A DNA stretch of 8,518 bases from ANME-2 cluster archaeon (lineage in GTDB: Archaea; Halobacteriota; Methanosarcinia; Methanosarcinales; Methanocomedenaceae): positions 1 to 8,518 of the forward strand of contig JAMJFV010000077.1 in NCBI GenBank assembly GCA_023544495.1, written 5' to 3'. A model generated the notes under the pieces. That model did not search any database and was not told where the DNA came from. It saw nothing but the letters and a program-made list of their open reading frames with translations. The stretch's first letter is position 1. Every line of letters starts with the position of its first letter. A program made the translations under genes and the position numbers. Positions 1-5,984 of the stretch are shown here, piece by piece.

Positions 1-102
1 TGAGCCCGAAATAATCTCATTTTCATCCTCTTCATCCACGGTAAGTACCAGGTCACCTTTACACATAGGACAGCACAATATTTCCATCAGTTCATGTTTC
101 AC
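1..102 (-). CDS. Trm112-like zinc-ribbon protein (N-terminal part; cut by window edge)
   Basis: Thirty-four codons are visible from a GTG at 102, continuing past base 1. The peptide begins VKHELMEILCCPMCKGDL and includes the CPxCKG zinc knuckle (C11 and C14) followed by an acidic stretch. This is the typical beginning of archaeal Trm112-like proteins of about 60 residues (UPF0434/Trm112 family), which have a second Cys pair in the part missing here. Trm112 proteins bind and activate SAM-dependent methyltransferases acting on tRNA, rRNA or release factors; that role is known for the family and inferred here. The start may instead be the ATG at 87. GTG is preferred because the conserved segment begins there and GTGAG lies upstream. 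The nearest upstream in-frame stop leaves no ATG option. Family identity is fairly sure; the partner methyltransferase is unknown. Confidence 0.72.
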   Translation of the reverse strand, partial: MKHELMEILCCPMCKGDLVLTVDEEDENEIISGS

Positions 103-263
103 AGTTCTCAACTCACAAAACTTTTTATCGTTCTAATGGTTACGACATATTCGTTCATCAAATTATCGGTATATGGTGCACTAATATATGCTGCATAAAG
201 AAAATACATCCCACGTGACATCGTAAACATCCCGGCTTCAATTATTTAGACAATACACGACCC

Positions 264-282
264 AATAAAAGTGACATGCCAC
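264..282 (-). terminator. Possible terminator after the CBS gene
   Basis: Just past the stop of the CBS gene, the minus strand reads GTGGCATGTCAC, a short imperfect dyad, followed by CTTTTATT. Archaeal transcription often ends at U-rich tracts with or without a weak hairpin, so this is a reasonable but weak candidate. Confidence 0.25.
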
Positions 283-286
283 GGCT

Positions 287-1162
287 TTAGTACACGACCA
301 TCTCATGAAGGACGTCTGTCTTGCTAATGATACCTATATACTTGCCCCCGGAGGTTACCAGCAATCGTCCGACCTTCTTGTTATCAAATACCTTTACCAC
401 ATCATATAGTGCAGTTTCGCCATCAATAGAAATGATGTCTTTTGTCATGATCTCCCGGATCTTGAGGTTCATCTTTCCGCTGGCAAGAGTATTACCGATA
501 TCGGTATATGTAATGACCCCTACAACACTGCCTTTATCCTCAACAGGAGCACCATGAATGTTGTTTCTGGTGAATATCCTGGCAGCTTCCTGAATGGTAG
601 CATTGGCTGGTACGGAAATCGTCTTATCAGATAGATATTCACGTATCGGACGTTTGGGAAGTGAAACCATCTCGGTAATTGAAAAAAGCAAAGCATTGGA
701 TGAATCATCCCGACCCATCACTTTTCCACGAACGATCAGTTTATTGACCGGTGTTGGTCCGACCTGTATGATATCGCCAGTATCAAAATCACGTATATCG
801 CCAAGAATTCGAATGATACCATTGCAGGTATCAGGGTGGCGGACAGTGGTAAAACTTATCTCGGCGGCTGTCAGCCCATCTATGTGCTGTTGATTTTTAT
901 ATATAGGAACTACAGCCTCTCTATCCATTTCAGCAACGCTGAGAGCTTCATAGGTAGCTCCGGTTGCTTTGTACCCGCCCTTTGGACCCGGTACACCTTC
1001 CACCAATCCAAGTGCCTTTAGTGACTGCATCTGGTTGCGAACTGTTCCTGGATTACGGTTAATTATTTCTGCAATCATTTCTCCTTTAATTGCACATTTA
1101 TTTTGTCGATAAAGATTAATTAAAGCAGTTAAAATTTCTCTTTGAATTGGCGTAAGTTCCAT
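287..1162 (-). CDS. wHTH and tandem CBS domain protein (COG2524-type predicted transcriptional regulator)
   Basis: 291 residues. Residues 1-75 form a winged helix-turn-helix, with a recognition-helix-like segment around NRNPGTVRNQMQSLKALGLV and a wing near GPKGGYKAT. Residues 76-168 form a beta-rich middle domain. Residues 172-228 and 234-291 are two CBS motifs (SVPANATIQEAARIF...VVGVITYTDI and SIDGETALYDVVKVF...YIGIISKTDV). A CBS pair normally binds adenine nucleotides or SAM, so the protein is plausibly a ligand-sensing DNA-binding regulator. This architecture is known from methanogen genomes as COG2524; its targets are not known to me. The ATG at 1162 follows GGAG at 1173-1176 with about 10 nt spacing. 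The gene stands alone, with a 216-nt AT-rich gap upstream and 184 nt downstream. Autoregulation is possible because the upstream gap holds short repeats, but this is inference. Confidence 0.85.
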   Translation of the reverse strand: MELTPIQREILTALINLYRQNKCAIKGEMIAEIINRNPGTVRNQMQSLKALGLVEGVPGPKGGYKATGATYEALSVAEMDREAVVPIYKNQQHIDGLTAAEISFTTVRHPDTCNGIIRILGDIRDFDTGDIIQVGPTPVNKLIVRGKVMGRDDSSNALLFSITEMVSLPKRPIREYLSDKTISVPANATIQEAARIFTRNNIHGAPVEDKGSVVGVITYTDIGNTLASGKMNLKIREIMTKDIISIDGETALYDVVKVFDNKKVGRLLVTSGGKYIGIISKTDVLHEMVVY

Positions 1163-1172
1163 ATTTAACGTG

Positions 1173-1216
1173 CTCCTGATATTAATTAATAATGAATAAT
1201 GAATATTAAATATATT
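1173..1216 (-). promoter_or_regulatory. RBS, TATA-like element and AT-rich repeats upstream of the CBS regulator
   Basis: On the minus strand, GGAG (1173-1176) lies 10 nt before the ATG and is a good Shine-Dalgarno. Further up are the palindrome ATTAATTAAT (1181-1190), two tandem copies of aatgaat on the plus strand (1191-1204), and a TATA-like AAATATATTTAATA near 1203-1216. The repeats lie between the TATA-like element and the RBS, where a repressor would block transcription. Whether any protein binds there is unknown. Confidence 0.4.
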
Positions 1217-1339
1217 TCTTGTTACTTAAATTCATGCTTCAAATTTCTAAATAGTCTGTTTTATGCGACAATAGAGACATTTTACTGGTATGAACAGTTT
1301 TTAGTTGTATTTTATCAAGCTTTAATGTTTCTGTATTCT

Positions 1340-1355
1340 CAATGATAAATCATTG
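1340..1355. repeat. Perfect 7+7 bp dyad, CAATGAT-aa-ATCATTG
   Basis: A perfect inverted repeat with a 2-nt centre lies 23 nt beyond the stop of the DsrE-like gene. On the plus strand it is followed by GTTTTTAT. A two-base centre is too tight for a good RNA loop without fraying, so it could be a protein-binding site or a weak terminator. The only T-run is on the plus strand, where no upstream gene ends. Confidence 0.35.
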
Positions 1356-1378
1356 TTTTTATGAAAGATTGAAAATAG

Positions 1379-1744
1379 TTACAAACTTATTATCAGTTGC
1401 CCTTCTTTTTGAAACTCAAGGAACATTTCAGCTACTTCAAATGACTCAACAACTTCAATACCTTCCATGAAATTTTCATCATGAAGCCCTATCATCGAAC
1501 ATGCCAGACGGCAGCATTTGAACTTGACACCAAGGTCCAGGCATTCATGTACATACTTGTCATAGGGGGGGGAACCTTTCTTATCCTTCATACCCAGGAG
1601 CACACCCATCGGTCCCCATAATACCACCATAACATCGAGTCCTTTTTTCCGGTAGTATTTTGCAAACCTGATCGTTTCCTGGGGGCTAGTACTCTCATAG
1701 ACCATATTTTTCAAAAGCAAGAGTACCCGTGTTATCTCAACCAT
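1379..1744 (-). CDS. DsrE/DsrF-like family small protein
   Basis: 121 residues with an alternating beta/alpha pattern: TRVLLLLK (strand 1), a helix through QETIRFAKYYRKKG, and DVMVVLWGPMGVLLG (strand 2 and loop). A cysteine-rich segment follows, KFKCCRLACSMIGL (C77, C78 and C82, with C68 upstream). This matches DsrE-like proteins (COG1553/COG2044 type), in which a Cys near the CxxxxG position can carry sulfur as persulfide or take part in redox chemistry. The particular role here is unknown. The ATG at 1744 follows AAGGAT by several bases. The gene starts 24 nt after pyrI ends, with no promoter evident in the gap, so it is probably co-transcribed with pyrBI. No signal peptide or membrane segment is seen. 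Family assignment is fairly secure from fold pattern and Cys placement; the sulfur substrate is not known. Confidence 0.7.
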   Translation of the reverse strand: MVEITRVLLLLKNMVYESTSPQETIRFAKYYRKKGLDVMVVLWGPMGVLLGMKDKKGSPPYDKYVHECLDLGVKFKCCRLACSMIGLHDENFMEGIEVVESFEVAEMFLEFQKEGQLIISL

Positions 1745-1768
1745 ATGAATATCCTTTTCAAATATCTG

Positions 1769-2233
1769 CTAAATAAGATGTTCGGCAATATTTTCCTCTA
1801 TCACATGCTCACAATAGATGCATCTTAATCGTATGGGGTCCTTTTTCACTTCGAACTTTGAGGTAACAGGCTCATTGGTATTTGAAATACAGTTCGGGTT
1901 TGAACACTTGACCATACTTTCCACCATTTCAGGCAATTCCACACGATGCTTGTCTGCAACTCCAAAGTCACGGATAATATTTATCGTTGCATTTGGTGAG
2001 ATCAGGGAAATCTTATCAACCTCTTTATCTTCCAGTTCCCTGTCCTCTATCTTTACAATATCCTTGTACTTAATGTCCTGACTGGATACGTTCATTGCTA
2101 CTGAAATAACGGCACTGGACGAACCCGTGATACCCAGTATCTTTAACACATTCATAGCCTGTCCGGCATTGATATGGTCTATAACAGTGCCGTCGCGTAT
2201 AGGATGTACCCTCAATTCCTTTCCCGGGATCAT
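1769..2233 (-). CDS. pyrI: Aspartate carbamoyltransferase regulatory chain
   Basis: 154 residues, the usual PyrI length. Residues 1-100 are the nucleotide-binding allosteric domain, with ELRVHPIRDGTVIDHI at the start matching the conserved KVxxIxxGTVIDHI block that lines the CTP/ATP site. Residues 105-154 are the zinc domain, with C110, C115, C138 and C141 (CSNPNC and CIYC) spaced as in the E. coli chain. This domain binds the catalytic subunit and structural zinc. The ATG at 2233 overlaps the pyrB TGA in ATGA, indicating translational coupling. GGGG lies about 8 nt upstream. The product forms the regulatory dimers of the PyrB/PyrI holoenzyme and mediates feedback control of pyrimidine synthesis in the cytoplasm. 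No missing ligand or truncation is seen. Confidence 0.96.
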   Translation of the reverse strand: MIPGKELRVHPIRDGTVIDHINAGQAMNVLKILGITGSSSAVISVAMNVSSQDIKYKDIVKIEDRELEDKEVDKISLISPNATINIIRDFGVADKHRVELPEMVESMVKCSNPNCISNTNEPVTSKFEVKKDPIRLRCIYCEHVIEENIAEHLI

Positions 2234-3153
2234 ACATCAACCCCCAGTACGATAGTAAGCAATGCCATCCTGATAGGCACTCCGTAGAAAGACTGCTCGA
2301 AATAACGGGCATGAGGCGAATTATCCACTGAACTGTCTATCTCATATACCCTGGGAAGAGGATGCATGATTATCATATCCTCCCTGACACTGTCAAAATG
2401 CTCTCCTGTTATCTTGTAGGCACCCACTACTTTATTGTACTCGGTCGGATCGGGGAACCGTTCCTTCTGGATGCGGGTGATGTACAGCACATCCACGCTG
2501 TCCAGTACCTCATCAAGGTTTTCGGTCTCACTGACCCTGGCACCCATAGCTTTGAGGTCCCCTTTTATCTGCTCCGGCATCTTCAACTGGTGTGGTGAAA
2601 CAAACGTGATATTTGCACCATATAACGAAAGGGCATAGGCAAGGGAATGAACGGTACGTCCGTACTTCAGGTCTCCCACTATGGCAATGTCCAGATTGTC
2701 AAGATGACTTTCCTTTTTTATGGTGTACAGGTCAAGCAGGGTCTGGGTAGGATGGTGTCCGGCACCGTCCCCTCCGTTAATAATGGGAACTGATGCAAAT
2801 TCAGCGGCCATGCGTGCCGAACCCTCGCTGGGATGACGCAACACAATGGCATCCGAATACGTACTTATCACCCTGATGGTATCGGCCAGTGTCTCCCCCT
2901 TTACAATACTGCTCGCCTCTTTTGAACCCAAGTTTAATACGCTGCCGCCCAGGCGTAACATTGCGGTCTCGAAAGACATGCGGGTTCTTGTGCTGGGTTC
3001 ATAGAACAACAGTGCCAGGATCTTTCCGGTAAGTATGTCTGACCTGCCGCTTCGGGCCAGTGTTTCGAGTGTAACAGCCCTCTCAAGAATGAAATCAATT
3101 TCGTCCCTGGTAAAATCCTTCATTGAGACTATGTGACGGCGGTCATTGGTCAT
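2230..3153 (-). CDS. pyrB: Aspartate carbamoyltransferase catalytic chain
   Basis: 307 residues from the ATG at 3153; a TTG at 3162 would add three. It joins carbamoyl phosphate to L-aspartate to give N-carbamoyl-L-aspartate. Numbered from the TTG, all active-site signatures are present: FYEPSTRTRMSF (53-64, carbamoyl-phosphate loop), KGETLADT (K88), LRHP (R109 and H110), HPTQTLLDLYTI (H137 and Q140), GDLKYGRT (R169), TRIQKERF (R230) and MHPLPRV (266-272). ATG 3153 is preferred because TTTAAA at 3179-3184 sits about 28 nt upstream, as expected for a leaderless archaeal mRNA, and because no Shine-Dalgarno precedes either start. It overlaps pyrI by 4 nt. The 47-nt gap to the upstream marker 12 gene also allows read-through. 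Confidence 0.96.
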   Translation of the reverse strand: MTNDRRHIVSMKDFTRDEIDFILERAVTLETLARSGRSDILTGKILALLFYEPSTRTRMSFETAMLRLGGSVLNLGSKEASSIVKGETLADTIRVISTYSDAIVLRHPSEGSARMAAEFASVPIINGGDGAGHHPTQTLLDLYTIKKESHLDNLDIAIVGDLKYGRTVHSLAYALSLYGANITFVSPHQLKMPEQIKGDLKAMGARVSETENLDEVLDSVDVLYITRIQKERFPDPTEYNKVVGAYKITGEHFDSVREDMIIMHPLPRVYEIDSSVDNSPHARYFEQSFYGVPIRMALLTIVLGVDV

Positions 3154-3165
3154 CACGTTCAATAT

Positions 3166-3190
3166 GTATATTTATTGATTTAAACCTATT
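3166..3190 (-). promoter_or_regulatory. Candidate pyrB promoter (leaderless)
   Basis: On the minus strand GGTTTAAATC places TTTAAA at 3179-3184, about 28 nt before the ATG at 3153. This is the spacing expected if transcription starts at or next to the start codon. A second AT-rich stretch, ATAAATATAC (3166-3175), is too close to serve that ATG. Confidence 0.4.
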
Positions 3191-3200
3191 GAATACGAGA

Positions 3201-4178
3201 TTATGGTATATCGACGCCTATCCCCATGATGTCCCTGGCACCGCCGTATACATCCTCTGCGATACGTGCGCAACCCAGCGCACCAGACCATACTCCAAGG
3301 CATTCCACATCTGTCCCAATGTGTGACCTGATCCTATCCCTGGCATATTTGATGTCGCTGACTGAACCTGCTATGAATATGCGGGGGTCCTCTATACCTT
3401 GTTCTCTGAGCAGCAGTTTCATGGACACCATCTCCATTGCTGCAAACAGGGATGCGGTATCAAGAGCAAGGGCTGCAGAAGCGTCCCCGGTTGAAAAAGC
3501 ATCCATGAGAGCATCTATGTCCTTCACCCCAGCCATCTTGACCACTCCTGCACGGGTAAAGGCTTCATTGGCAGTGATTTCTCCATAATCCACATCCCGT
3601 ATTCCTTCCAGGTCAATGGGCCCGTGGTGTATTCCTGGCGCAAATATACACGCATCCAGCGCACCCAGCAGCTTGCCCTGTGCCACGGCCAGTGTTACTG
3701 TGTTGGAGCTAATATCAGATACCACCATGTCATCATATCCTTTCTTGTGGGCGTGGTATACGATACCAATTTTTTCAGGGCTGGCACCATGGGAAAATAC
3801 ATTGAACCTGGCATCAGGTGTATTACCCCTGTGAAGCCCGGGTATTACCAGTGCCGGGATGCCTGAATTCCTGATGGTGTCGTAGACCAGCGTGCCTCCT
3901 CCGACATGAAGCCCGGCGCCGTGCCTGTCTTTGATACCCCTGTCGGGTACATGGTCAATGGGTGTGACCATGTTTATCCCGTCACCCATGGAATAGGTGA
4001 CGGCCATCATCGTTATCTCAGATGCGGACGTAGACAGACCCTGCAAAAATGCATTCTGGATATTTTCACCGGTCATCTTCGCTGCCTGACGTCTTAACAG
4101 TTTGAATACACAGCCATTTGTGGATGCAAATCGTATGTGGGTAGTGCCATGGTCTATGCCGACAAACATATTTATCAT
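3201..4178 (-). CDS. Methanogenesis marker protein 12 (UPF0285 / ASKHA-fold)
   Basis: 325 residues. The N-terminus MFVGIDHGTTHIRFA (4-18) is a phosphate-1 loop of the actin/sugar-kinase/Hsp70 (ASKHA) ATPase fold. SDISSNTVTLAVAQGKLLGALDA (154-176) fits phosphate-2, and IFIAGSVSD (267-275) with SGALGCARIAEDVYGG (298-313) fits the adenosine region. The whole matches methanogenesis marker 12 (TIGR03281), a family nearly confined to organisms with methyl-coenzyme M reductase; the biochemical role is unknown to me. It therefore marks the host as a methanogen or anaerobic methanotroph. The start is either ATG 4178 or ATG 4169 (the fourth residue, where family similarity begins). No Shine-Dalgarno is visible at either. 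It lies 47 nt upstream of pyrB on the same strand and may be co-transcribed. Confidence 0.88.
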   Translation of the reverse strand: MINMFVGIDHGTTHIRFASTNGCVFKLLRRQAAKMTGENIQNAFLQGLSTSASEITMMAVTYSMGDGINMVTPIDHVPDRGIKDRHGAGLHVGGGTLVYDTIRNSGIPALVIPGLHRGNTPDARFNVFSHGASPEKIGIVYHAHKKGYDDMVVSDISSNTVTLAVAQGKLLGALDACIFAPGIHHGPIDLEGIRDVDYGEITANEAFTRAGVVKMAGVKDIDALMDAFSTGDASAALALDTASLFAAMEMVSMKLLLREQGIEDPRIFIAGSVSDIKYARDRIRSHIGTDVECLGVWSGALGCARIAEDVYGGARDIMGIGVDIP

Positions 4179-4241
4179 GATTGTTTTATCGGTAATAACA
4201 CTGTCTATTTACCCTGGTTTTAACAATAGGATTGCATAGTG

Positions 4242-4272
4242 GTACCTGTATAGAGTACCTGTCCCCTGTATA
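4242..4272 (-). promoter_or_regulatory. Operator-like repeats upstream of methanogenesis marker 12
   Basis: On the minus strand TATACAGG occurs at 4272-4265 and again at 4252-4245, exactly 20 bp apart (about two helical turns). Between them ACAGGTAC is also repeated (plus-strand GTACCTGT at 4242-4249 and 4255-4262). Same-face repeats upstream of a gene suggest a regulator site, and TATACAGG could itself be a TATA element with a leader of nearly 50 nt. No matching regulator is identified. Confidence 0.35.
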
Positions 4273-4275
4273 ATT

Positions 4276-4308
4276 ATGAGCCTGGCAGGTGAAGAACTGC
4301 ATGCTCAT
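4276..4308 (-). terminator. Two-part hairpin after the 47-codon gene
   Basis: ATGAGC (4276-4281) pairs with GCTCAT (4303-4308). Inside it GCAG (4284-4287) pairs with CTGC (4297-4300), closing an 8-nt loop. It begins 14 nt past the stop of the small minus-strand gene and precedes the marker 12 upstream repeats. It could end or stabilise that transcript. There is no strong U-tract, so the terminator role is a guess. Confidence 0.3.
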
Positions 4309-4322
4309 TTATAACACGTATT

Positions 4323-4466
4323 TTAGAGTTCAAATTCGATCACTTTGAAAAAAATAGGATCTACTATTATTTCAAAATTATGGTCATCGATATAAAGCTG
4401 TTCAATTTTTTTTAGATCATATCCTGCCTTTAATAATGCCATCCTTTCCTTAGACGTTTCTAACAT
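4323..4466 (-). CDS. Small uncharacterised protein, 47 residues
   Basis: The frame begins MLETSKERMALLKAG and ends FFKVIEFEL before TAA. It has coding character: a charged amphipathic helix (residues 1-25, ending in KKIEQLYID) followed by two strand-like hydrophobic segments (FEIIVDP and FFKVIEFEL), a compact alpha-beta-beta outline. AGGA lies 5 nt before the ATG at 4466 and GGGAG lies a little further up, so a ribosome-binding site is present. There is no signal peptide, membrane segment or Cys. I cannot name the family, though the pattern of a short Lys/Glu-rich helix with LLKAG and a following LY motif resembles small conserved hypothetical proteins of archaea. It is the only candidate gene in a gap of about 600 nt and lies downstream of a potentially structured leader. 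It could be a free-standing small protein or a decayed one. Confidence 0.5.
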   Translation of the reverse strand: MLETSKERMALLKAGYDLKKIEQLYIDDHNFEIIVDPIFFKVIEFEL

Positions 4467-4543
4467 CGTTATCCTGTTATCTCCCTGAACATTGAATAAT
4501 TTTGGAGAGAAATGCCAAAGTTATTTAACAAAGTTTTAGTTTG

Positions 4544-4601
4544 CTGTAAATTGGCCCCCACTCCCCAATCCGTCCGCACATTGCTTTTACAGTTGGGGAG
4601 T
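4544..4601 (-). ncRNA. Interleaved inverted repeats; candidate structured leader RNA
   Basis: Two perfect inverted repeats interlock. CTGTAAA (4544-4550) pairs with TTTACAG (4586-4592), and ACTCCCCAA (4560-4568) pairs with TTGGGGAGT (4593-4601). Their order a-b-a'-b' means they form either a pseudoknot or two alternative folds. A third short option is ATTGG (4550-4554) with CCAAT (4565-4569). On the minus strand the element lies between a TATA-like TTATATATAC (4656-4665) and the start of the 47-codon gene, so it would fall in that gene's 5' leader. It matches no riboswitch class I recognise. The strand is chosen from this context only; alternatively it is a relic of a mobile element end. Confidence 0.4.
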
Positions 4602-4775
4602 AGTGTTTTTGAAGATTGAACTCCTTTCGTCCCCTTAGATTTCTTATAGAGTATAGTATATATAATTTTCTATTTTCTTGATAGAAAAGTTTTATAGTTA
4701 TGCGCATATATTATAATGAATATTTTATATTTTTGTTCATTTTGTTTAAATGTTCCGATGAGAAGATATAGAGAA
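4602..4775 (-). other. AT-rich intergenic stretch with TATA-like element and hairpin
   Basis: No convincing gene. On the minus strand TTATATATAC (4656-4665) is a good TATA candidate predicting a start near 4633 and a leader of roughly 165 nt before the small gene at 4466. A hairpin pairs TTTTCTAT (4666-4673) with ATAGAAAA (4681-4688) across a 7-nt loop, between the end of the DUF72-SWIM gene and that TATA element. It may end the DUF72 transcript. A 60-codon minus-strand frame through this stretch lacks gene-like features. Confidence 0.35.
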
Positions 4776-5933
4776 TCACCCCGTATACGGCCTGAAATCC
4801 CATTTCTGCCCTGTCATCATTTCCAGCAGCAATATGCACTTTTCGGGTGGCATGGCCAGCAGCAGTGCCGCCACGTGCTTGCACACCCTTTGTCTGGAAA
4901 TGCCCCTGCGCCAGTCCTGGCAATCATGCAGAATACAACAACCCCCATAGTCCACAAATACCGAGTATCCGTCCACATCTGCCACCAACAGCCCTGGTTC
5001 GTCCTTCAGTATTGTAATATCCCGAATTTCCCTGCCCCTTCCAAGCCTCCCCTCATCAGTAAATTTAAGCAGCTGTTCTTCCACACTCCCATGTGCAGTT
5101 TCCTGTTCAAAGAACTCGGACAGGGTAGTGTTCCTTACGGGGGCCACATACCCCCCGGTTTTTAACCTCTGTCTTGCCTCCCTTTGCTGAGGTGTAGCCA
5201 CCCCCAGCATCTCCAGCACATCCAGGCAGTTCTCTGGAGCATATCCGTGGTAATGGTTGTTGAAGTAACCCAGCACATGCACGTCATCTGCCAGTTCCCT
5301 GATGATCTTGACCCAGGGTTCCAGTTCCATCCGGGAATAGTGGTAGTTATACCATATTTTATTCCCCCTTCCGTGCCATCTGATATATGAAGTTGTCGAT
5401 GAAGACATCATTGTTTTTGGCAGGGCCGGTCCGTCTGTCATGACAGGTGTAATAGTATACTGTTCGAACAGACGGAATGCATCATCAGTGAGCCATGTCC
5501 TGTTCCTGAACTCAAGGGCAAAGGGATATTCAGGAGGCAGCACAGCCAGGAATCCCTCGATCAGGGAATGGGAGTACTTCAATCCCGGAGGAAGCTGGAT
5601 AAGGATACAGGCCAGTTTCCCTGATCTTTTCAGTGGTTCCATAAGCTGGCAGAACCTGTGCACATCCTCTTCCACACCGGCTGCCAGGTCCAGACGTTTA
5701 TCATGGGTCACCAGCCGGTTGAGCTTCACCGAAAATACAAAATCATCAGGAGTATGGGCTGCCCATCCCAGCACCAGGCCGGGTTTCGGGTAGCTGTAGA
5801 ACGTGGAATTAATTTCTGCTGTATTGAACAGTGAAGTGTATGCCCTGAGCTTTGAAGGCTCGTCACGCTCATAGAACGTGCCCACCCAGTCACGATAGTC
5901 CCATCCGGAACATCCGAGCCGAATTATTCCCAT
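4776..5933 (-). CDS. DUF72 (YecE-like) protein with C-terminal SWIM-type zinc finger
   Basis: 385 residues from ATG 5933; an ATG at 5981 would add 16 residues that do not look conserved. Numbered from 5981, the DUF72/COG1801 TIM-barrel-like domain covers about 20-260: GCSGWDYRDWVGTFY (23-37), FNTAEINSTFYSYP (52-65), LIQLPPGLKYS (127-137), LEFRNRTW (156-163), RWHGR (201-205) and YFNNHYHGYAPENC (239-252). A linker leads to a SWIM-like finger at 335-376, with H352, C354, C367 and H369 in HDCQDW...CKHVAALLL. SWIM fingers bind nucleic acid or protein partners; the biochemical role of DUF72 is unknown. SD-like GGAG and GGAGG precede ATG 5933, which supports that start. The gene is divergent from a second DUF72 gene. 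Confidence 0.85.
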   Translation of the reverse strand: MGIIRLGCSGWDYRDWVGTFYERDEPSKLRAYTSLFNTAEINSTFYSYPKPGLVLGWAAHTPDDFVFSVKLNRLVTHDKRLDLAAGVEEDVHRFCQLMEPLKRSGKLACILIQLPPGLKYSHSLIEGFLAVLPPEYPFALEFRNRTWLTDDAFRLFEQYTITPVMTDGPALPKTMMSSSTTSYIRWHGRGNKIWYNYHYSRMELEPWVKIIRELADDVHVLGYFNNHYHGYAPENCLDVLEMLGVATPQQREARQRLKTGGYVAPVRNTTLSEFFEQETAHGSVEEQLLKFTDEGRLGRGREIRDITILKDEPGLLVADVDGYSVFVDYGGCCILHDCQDWRRGISRQRVCKHVAALLLAMPPEKCILLLEMMTGQKWDFRPYTG

Positions 5934-5984
5934 ATCCTCCAACTCCAACAATATTATTACCATTGACAGATGATAAACCAATTG
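5934..5984. promoter_or_regulatory. Compact divergent promoter region between the two DUF72 genes
   Basis: Only 36 nt separate ATG 5933 (minus) from ATG 5970 (plus), or 51 nt if the plus gene starts at ATG 5985. A minus-strand TTTATCAT (about 5971-5978) would give a start near 5949 and a short leader carrying GGAGTTGGAGG. A plus-strand AATATTAT (about 5950-5957) would give a start near 5980, just before ATG 5985. The two promoters would then overlap, so the genes may be expressed alternately or jointly. This is inferred from spacing alone. Confidence 0.4.

Noticed and set aside
4560..4601. The nine-base inverted repeat as terminal repeats of a small insertion sequence
   Set aside because: The arms are only 24 nt apart, no flanking target duplication is evident, and no transposase fragment is nearby.
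4525..4707. 60-codon minus-strand open frame in the gap upstream of the small gene
   Set aside because: It runs through the TATA-like stretch, a hairpin and the interleaved repeats, has no ribosome-binding site and no protein-like pattern. The structures explain the sequence better.
5970..5981. ATG 5981 as the start of the DUF72-SWIM gene
   Set aside because: It would overlap the divergent gene's start and add 16 non-conserved residues. ATG 5933 has clear SD-like sequence and starts at the conserved segment.
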